A DNA stretch of 8,598 nucleotides from Veillonella sp. AM51-8BH (GTDB lineage: Bacteria; Bacillota; Negativicutes; Veillonellales; Veillonellaceae). The translations under genes were made by a program, and so were the position numbers. Below the pieces are notes generated by a model. The model worked only from the letters and a program-made list of their open reading frames with translations, made no database searches and was not told where the DNA came from. Shown in pieces: positions 4,853-8,598 of this stretch; the stretch's first letter is position 1; the number at the start of each line of letters is the position of its first letter. The stretch covers positions 1-8,598 of the forward strand of contig NZ_QSDY01000072.1 in assembly GCF_003463825.1 (NCBI RefSeq), in the 5' to 3' direction.

Positions 4853-5728
4853 TTAACCAACGAATTTAGTCACTGCTGCAGTATCAGTTAAGTGACGTTT
4901 AGGCATGCCCATTTCTTCAGGGGAAATGCCAAGAGCAAGACCCACTAATTGGGACATGTGCAAGATTGGCATATCTTTGCCACCGCCAACAACTTCTTTT
5001 GCTTCTTTTTGGAACATATCAAGTTGCATTTGGCAAAGTGGGCAAGGAGTTACTACGCAATCTGCGCCTTCTGTAGCTGCATCTTTGTTGATGGAGCCAG
5101 TCATTTGCATTACGGAATCATGTGCAGGGTATACAGCATGGAAACCGCAGCAATCAAGTTTACGGGAGAAGTCGATTGGTGTAGCACCGATAGCAGAAAT
5201 CAAATCTGCTAAGGATGTAGGCATTTGATAATCTTCGAAGCCCAATTCAGTTTGAGGACGAAGAATATGGCAACCATAGTATTCAGCTACACGTAAACCA
5301 GTTAAAGGTTTAACAACTTTAGCTTTCAATTTATCCAAACCGTAATCGCGGATCAATACCCATAAGAAATGAGTGATATCAGTTGTACCGCGGTATTGTT
5401 TACCGATTTGAGCTAATTTTTTGTTAACTTCGTTCTTTTCTTTTTCGTTTTTATCAAGCTCGTTTTTAGCTTCACGAAGCATCAAAGTACAAGTGTTACA
5501 TACAGTTAAAAGGTTCAATCCTTTTTCTTCTGCCAATGCAATGTTACGAGCATTTGTAGCAAGTGTAATTTCTGGAGCGATGTCTTGAACGTGGGACGCG
5601 CCGCAGCAAGTCCAGCCGTCAAGCTCTTCCAACTCGATGCCTAATTTTTTAGCTACAGCAACTGTTGCTAAGTAGTCTTCTTTGGCAGCGCTTTCAAGAA
5701 CGCAACCTGGGAAAAATGCGTATTTCAT
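4853..5728 (-). CDS. sdhE: HdrB-like third subunit of fumarate reductase/succinate dehydrogenase (SdhE/MfrE type)
   Basis: A 291-residue protein with two cysteine-rich CCG domains as in heterodisulfide reductase HdrB. The first set is C9, C41-C42, C77 and C80, and the second is C153, C193-C194, C229 and C232, so both fit the family pattern Cx(31-39)CCx(about 35)CxxC. In HdrB these bind non-cubane [4Fe-4S] clusters. In SdhE/MfrE they form the module that passes electrons between quinone or thiol and SdhB. A charged Lys/Glu-rich helix (about 82-108) lies between the domains. No transmembrane segment is seen, so membrane contact would be peripheral. Its ATG overlaps the sdhB stop (TAATG), and GAGGAGGT lies 9 nt upstream. 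The name sdhE here means the class E subunit, not the unrelated FAD assembly factor of the same name. Confidence 0.9.
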   Translation of the reverse strand: MKYAFFPGCVLESAAKEDYLATVAVAKKLGIELEELDGWTCCGASHVQDIAPEITLATNARNIALAEEKGLNLLTVCNTCTLMLREAKNELDKNEKEKNEVNKKLAQIGKQYRGTTDITHFLWVLIRDYGLDKLKAKVVKPLTGLRVAEYYGCHILRPQTELGFEDYQMPTSLADLISAIGATPIDFSRKLDCCGFHAVYPAHDSVMQMTGSINKDAATEGADCVVTPCPLCQMQLDMFQKEAKEVVGGGKDMPILHMSQLVGLALGISPEEMGMPKRHLTDTAAVTKFVG

Positions 5729-6690
5729 TATTTGCTTACCTCCTCAGCTGCTTTCATAAGTCTGCGAACACCATCAATACCATTTACAGGTTTTTGAGGT
5801 ACTACAAGTTCGAATGGATTGATTTTGCTGTGTTTCCACAAACGTAAAGCATAGAATGCTTGTTTAGCGGAATCTACAACACCATCAGATTTCAAGCTCA
5901 TAGAAACTTCTTTCAAGCGACCAGTTTTGTAGAGATCGTCTTTGAAAGCAACTGCATGGCGAACGCCTTTGCTGTTAGTAAGACCAGCTTTTGTAGCTTC
6001 TTTACGCAAGTTGGAAATATCTTGAGCAGGTTTTAAGTGTTTAGGGCAACGGGAGATACAGTTCATGCAGTGAACGCATTTCCAAAGACCGTTGTCGAAT
6101 GCAGGTTGAATGTGAGCCATAGGTGCATCATCACGGCTATCCAATACGAAACGGTTAGCTTTTGTGAATACATATGGTTCTAAGAAGTCATCTTGACGTG
6201 CAGTCAATTTGTTACATTCAGATGCGCAGCAACCACAAAGGATACATTCTGTACCAGCAACGAATTTTTTGAAGTCAGCTGGAGTTTGGCGAACGATTTT
6301 GTCACCTTCGTTGAATTCTGCTTTAAGGAAGATCCAAGGAGCAACTGTTTTCAAACGATCAACTTTTGCTTCCCAGTCAACAACTAAGTCACGGATAACG
6401 CGGAAGTTGCCGATAGGTGCAATTGTCAATTCATCAGTACCATAACGTTCTGTTAATTCGTCGATTTTAGCTTCGCAACCAAGCATTGCTTCGCCATTTA
6501 CGCGAATGGAGCAAGCGCCGCAAACTGCGGAACGGCAAGCTGCCAAGAATGTTAAAGTTGGATCTTGAGTATCTTTAATTTTTTGAAGGCCCCAAAGAAT
6601 TGTACGGTCAGCTTCATAGTCGAATTTGAAAGTCTGTACAAACGCGCGACCTTGTTGGTAACGGTGAATATGGTAGGTGATTTGTCTCAT
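5728..6690 (-). CDS. sdhB: Fumarate reductase/succinate dehydrogenase iron-sulfur subunit
   Basis: A 320-residue SdhB/FrdB, longer than the usual 240-260 because of a C-terminal extension (about 235-320). The N-terminal domain has the [2Fe-2S] ligands C52, C57, C60 and C72 (CRSAVCGAC then C). The C-terminal domain has CILCGCC (C149, C152, C155) with C159, and then C205, C208, C211 and C215. In E. coli FrdB the position of C208 is a valine and the third cluster is [3Fe-4S]. The extra cysteine here completes a CxxCxxCxxxCP motif, as in class E enzymes such as that of Sulfolobus, and predicts a [4Fe-4S] centre. It relays electrons between SdhA and the HdrB-like subunit. It begins 1 bp after the sdhA stop, with AAAGGA about 8 nt upstream inside the sdhA end. 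Confidence 0.93.
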   Translation of the reverse strand: MRQITYHIHRYQQGRAFVQTFKFDYEADRTILWGLQKIKDTQDPTLTFLAACRSAVCGACSIRVNGEAMLGCEAKIDELTERYGTDELTIAPIGNFRVIRDLVVDWEAKVDRLKTVAPWIFLKAEFNEGDKIVRQTPADFKKFVAGTECILCGCCASECNKLTARQDDFLEPYVFTKANRFVLDSRDDAPMAHIQPAFDNGLWKCVHCMNCISRCPKHLKPAQDISNLRKEATKAGLTNSKGVRHAVAFKDDLYKTGRLKEVSMSLKSDGVVDSAKQAFYALRLWKHSKINPFELVVPQKPVNGIDGVRRLMKAAEEVSK

Positions 6691-6691
6691 C

Positions 6692-8410
6692 TTAGTACTT
6701 CCTTTCTTGTGGTTCGTATTTAGTGAACACTACGTCGCGTTCAGTCAATTCATACTCGCCGTTAGCACCCAATTTGATCAAAGAGTGTTTTAAGTATCTT
6801 TCATCATTACGTTTTGGATGGTCTTCACGGATATGAGCACCACGGGATTCACGACGGTGTAAAGCGCCCATAGCAATAGCTTTAGCTACTGTTAACATGG
6901 AACCGATTTCACAATAGTTTACGAATGCCATGTTGTAAGTACGTTCAGGGTCACCTACATAACAAGTTTTGTAATCTTCCATCAATTGGTCGATTTCTTT
7001 TAATGCTTCAGTAATACCTTCTTCATTACGGAAGATACCTACTTTGTTCCACATTGCATCAGCCAATGCATCGCGGATTTCAACTACTGGACGGCCACCT
7101 TCACGAGTCGTTACTTCAGTGAATTTTTCTTCCCAGTGTTTAGCAGCTGCAGCTAATTCTGCATCTACGTTAACTTGTTCATGTGTTTCAGCATAGTCAG
7201 CTGCACCAGCACCGGATACTTTACCGAATACTACGCCGTCTGCCAAGGAGTTACCACCTAAACGGTTAGCACCGTGGATGGAGATACAAGAAGCTTCGCC
7301 GGAGGAGAACAAACCAGGCAATTCACATGCACAAGTTTTGTAATCTACTACGTCGATACCGCCCATTGTATAGTGACATGTAGGACGAATAGGTACTGGT
7401 TGAGTCAATGGATCGCAATGTTCGAAGCACATAGCCAAGTCACGGATACCATGAAGTTTTTCGATGATAACTTCAGGTCCTAAGTGACGAAGGTCAGCTA
7501 CTACGTATGCGTTAAGACCAGAACCGAAACCACGACCTGCAGCGATTTCATCTTCGATTGCTTTCGCTACAACGTCACGGGATGCTAATTCCATTTTGTT
7601 AGGCGCATATTTTTTCATGAAACGTTCGCCTTCAGCGTTAAGAAGGTAACCACCTTCACCACGAACCGCTTCGGACATCAAGATACCAGTACGACCAAGA
7701 CCAGTTGGATGGAATTGGATCATTTCCATATCTTTCAATGCATTACCAGCGCGGAACGCTGCTGCCATACCATCGCCTGTGGAAAGGAATGGGTTAGTAG
7801 TACGAGTCCAGAAGATACGGCCTGCACCACCAGTAGACAAGATAATAGCTTTTGCTTTAATTTGTTCTACACGACCTTCTTTCATGTTCCAAACTACAGC
7901 ACCACCAACGTGACCTTCTGCAGATTTAACAAGATCTAAAAGGTACCATTCTTGTAAGAAGTGTACGCCTTCTTTCAAGCATTGTTCGTAAGTTGTGTGC
8001 AAAATAACGTGACCAGTTTTATCCGCAGAGTAGCAAGTACGTGGATAGGATTGACCACCGAAGTTACGTTGCGCAATTTTGTTTTCTTGAGTACGGGAGA
8101 ATGGAGCACCCATGTGGTCCATTTCAAGTACGCCTTCTGGACAACGAGAGCAGAAGAATTCGATCGCATCTTGGTCGCCAAGATAGTCAGAACCTTTTAC
8201 TGTATCGAAAGTATGAGTTTCGATTGTATCTTCAGCTGCAACGTTATTCAAACATGCATTTACACCGCCTTGCGCCATTGCTGTTGCAGAGCGAGTTGGG
8301 AAAATTTTAGTAATAAGAGCTACTTTTAAGCCTTTGCGACGACCAACTTCAAGAGCCGCGCGTTGACCAGCACCACCGCTACCTACTACTAGAACATCAA
8401 ACTGTTCCAT
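6692..8410 (-). CDS. sdhA: Fumarate reductase/succinate dehydrogenase flavoprotein subunit without the covalent-FAD histidine
   Basis: A 572-residue SdhA/FrdA that interconverts fumarate and succinate. The FAD-binding GSGGAG (10-15) is at the N-terminus. Active-site residues known from E. coli FrdA are all present: H234 (FHPTG), E247, R278, H346 (HYTMGG) and R383 (ANRLGGNS). The family's RSHT motif, whose His carries covalent FAD, reads RSATAMAQGG (40-49), with A42 in place of His, so FAD should be non-covalent. There is no Tat or other signal peptide, unlike the exported MfrA of Wolinella, so it should act in the cytoplasm. AGGAGG lies 5 nt before the ATG. It is the first gene of sdhABE. Direction of catalysis is not decided by sequence, but fumarate reduction fits an anaerobe making succinate or propionate. 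Confidence 0.95.
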   Translation of the reverse strand: MEQFDVLVVGSGGAGQRAALEVGRRKGLKVALITKIFPTRSATAMAQGGVNACLNNVAAEDTIETHTFDTVKGSDYLGDQDAIEFFCSRCPEGVLEMDHMGAPFSRTQENKIAQRNFGGQSYPRTCYSADKTGHVILHTTYEQCLKEGVHFLQEWYLLDLVKSAEGHVGGAVVWNMKEGRVEQIKAKAIILSTGGAGRIFWTRTTNPFLSTGDGMAAAFRAGNALKDMEMIQFHPTGLGRTGILMSEAVRGEGGYLLNAEGERFMKKYAPNKMELASRDVVAKAIEDEIAAGRGFGSGLNAYVVADLRHLGPEVIIEKLHGIRDLAMCFEHCDPLTQPVPIRPTCHYTMGGIDVVDYKTCACELPGLFSSGEASCISIHGANRLGGNSLADGVVFGKVSGAGAADYAETHEQVNVDAELAAAAKHWEEKFTEVTTREGGRPVVEIRDALADAMWNKVGIFRNEEGITEALKEIDQLMEDYKTCYVGDPERTYNMAFVNYCEIGSMLTVAKAIAMGALHRRESRGAHIREDHPKRNDERYLKHSLIKLGANGEYELTERDVVFTKYEPQERKY

Positions 8411-8464
8411 AATGACCTCCTCATAACTACCTATTAATAAGAAAACTTGTTAGACTATCTCATT

Positions 8465-8517
8465 TCAAAAACTTATAAAAATTTTTGATAACCTAATCAT
8501 TTTTCTTTCAAGAAAAA
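8465..8517 (-). other. AT-rich leader of the sdhABE operon with two weak hairpins
   Basis: The leader of about 140 nt between the promoter and sdhA holds TTTTTCTT/AAGAAAAA (8500-8517, 2-nt minimal loop) and TCAAAAA/TTTTTGA (8465-8488, 10-nt loop). Both stems are AT-rich. No open reading frame or known riboswitch was recognised in it. Confidence 0.3.
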
Positions 8518-8557
8518 CCCCATACTTATGCGACTTTTCTTTATAGCTTTACATATA

Positions 8558-8586
8558 ATTATAGAGAGCATTTAGTGTGATGTCTA
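8558..8586 (-). promoter_or_regulatory. Promoter of the sdhABE operon
   Basis: TAGACA (-35, 5 of 6) and TATAAT (-10, 6 of 6) are 17 bp apart on the minus strand. The start site would be near 8551, giving a leader of about 140 nt before the ATG at 8410. Confidence 0.8.
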
Positions 8587-8598
8587 AACCCTATTATG

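Noticed and set aside
4905..5228. A 107-residue plus-strand open frame antisense to sdhE
   Set aside because: The minus frame has two complete CCG cysteine motifs, while the plus frame has no recognisable domain.
7961..8329. A 122-residue plus-strand open frame inside sdhA
   Set aside because: It lies antisense to the conserved FAD domain of sdhA, has no recognisable protein family and no ribosome binding site that I could see; it is a shadow of the real gene.

Overview
The window is an AT-rich bacterial segment in which every supported gene lies on the minus strand, so the biology reads from the right edge to the left. The strong AGGAGG-type ribosome binding sites, the paired DUF1659/DUF2922 mini-proteins and a fumarate reductase built from SdhA, SdhB and an HdrB-like third subunit suggest a Negativicutes member. 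Veillonella or a close relative is the best guess, made from recognition alone and not from a search.

Right part (4742-8586): a strong promoter (TAGACA, 17 bp, TATAAT) leads through a leader of about 140 nt into a tightly packed sdhA-sdhB-sdhE operon. The genes are separated by 1 bp and then overlap by 1 nt, and the operon ends at a strong intrinsic terminator. It encodes a class E / MfrABE-like fumarate reductase or succinate dehydrogenase with no cytochrome b anchor gene in the window. Two features depart from the textbook enzyme: the histidine that normally binds FAD covalently is alanine, and the third iron-sulfur site of SdhB has a fourth cysteine. In a lactate-fermenting, propionate-forming anaerobe this enzyme would carry the fumarate-to-succinate step.

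Middle part (2637-4650): a near-consensus promoter is followed by an RNA leader with two perfect hairpins and a U8 run, then a kinase-fold protein whose catalytic loop reads HGR instead of HGD. Next come two stand-alone small genes, DUF1659 and DUF2922, each with a strong ribosome binding site and inverted repeats around it. Terminators follow the kinase-like gene and the DUF2922 gene.

Left part (1-2527): a GTG-started DedA membrane protein is followed by a GT39/ArnT-like membrane glycosyltransferase whose ribosome binding site overlaps the dedA stop codon. A 14-bp-stem terminator closes this envelope-related pair. Just beyond it lies the left end of an IS200/IS605 element, with its subterminal hairpin, an inverted repeat that would hide the tnpA ribosome binding site, and the first 21 codons of tnpA running off the window.
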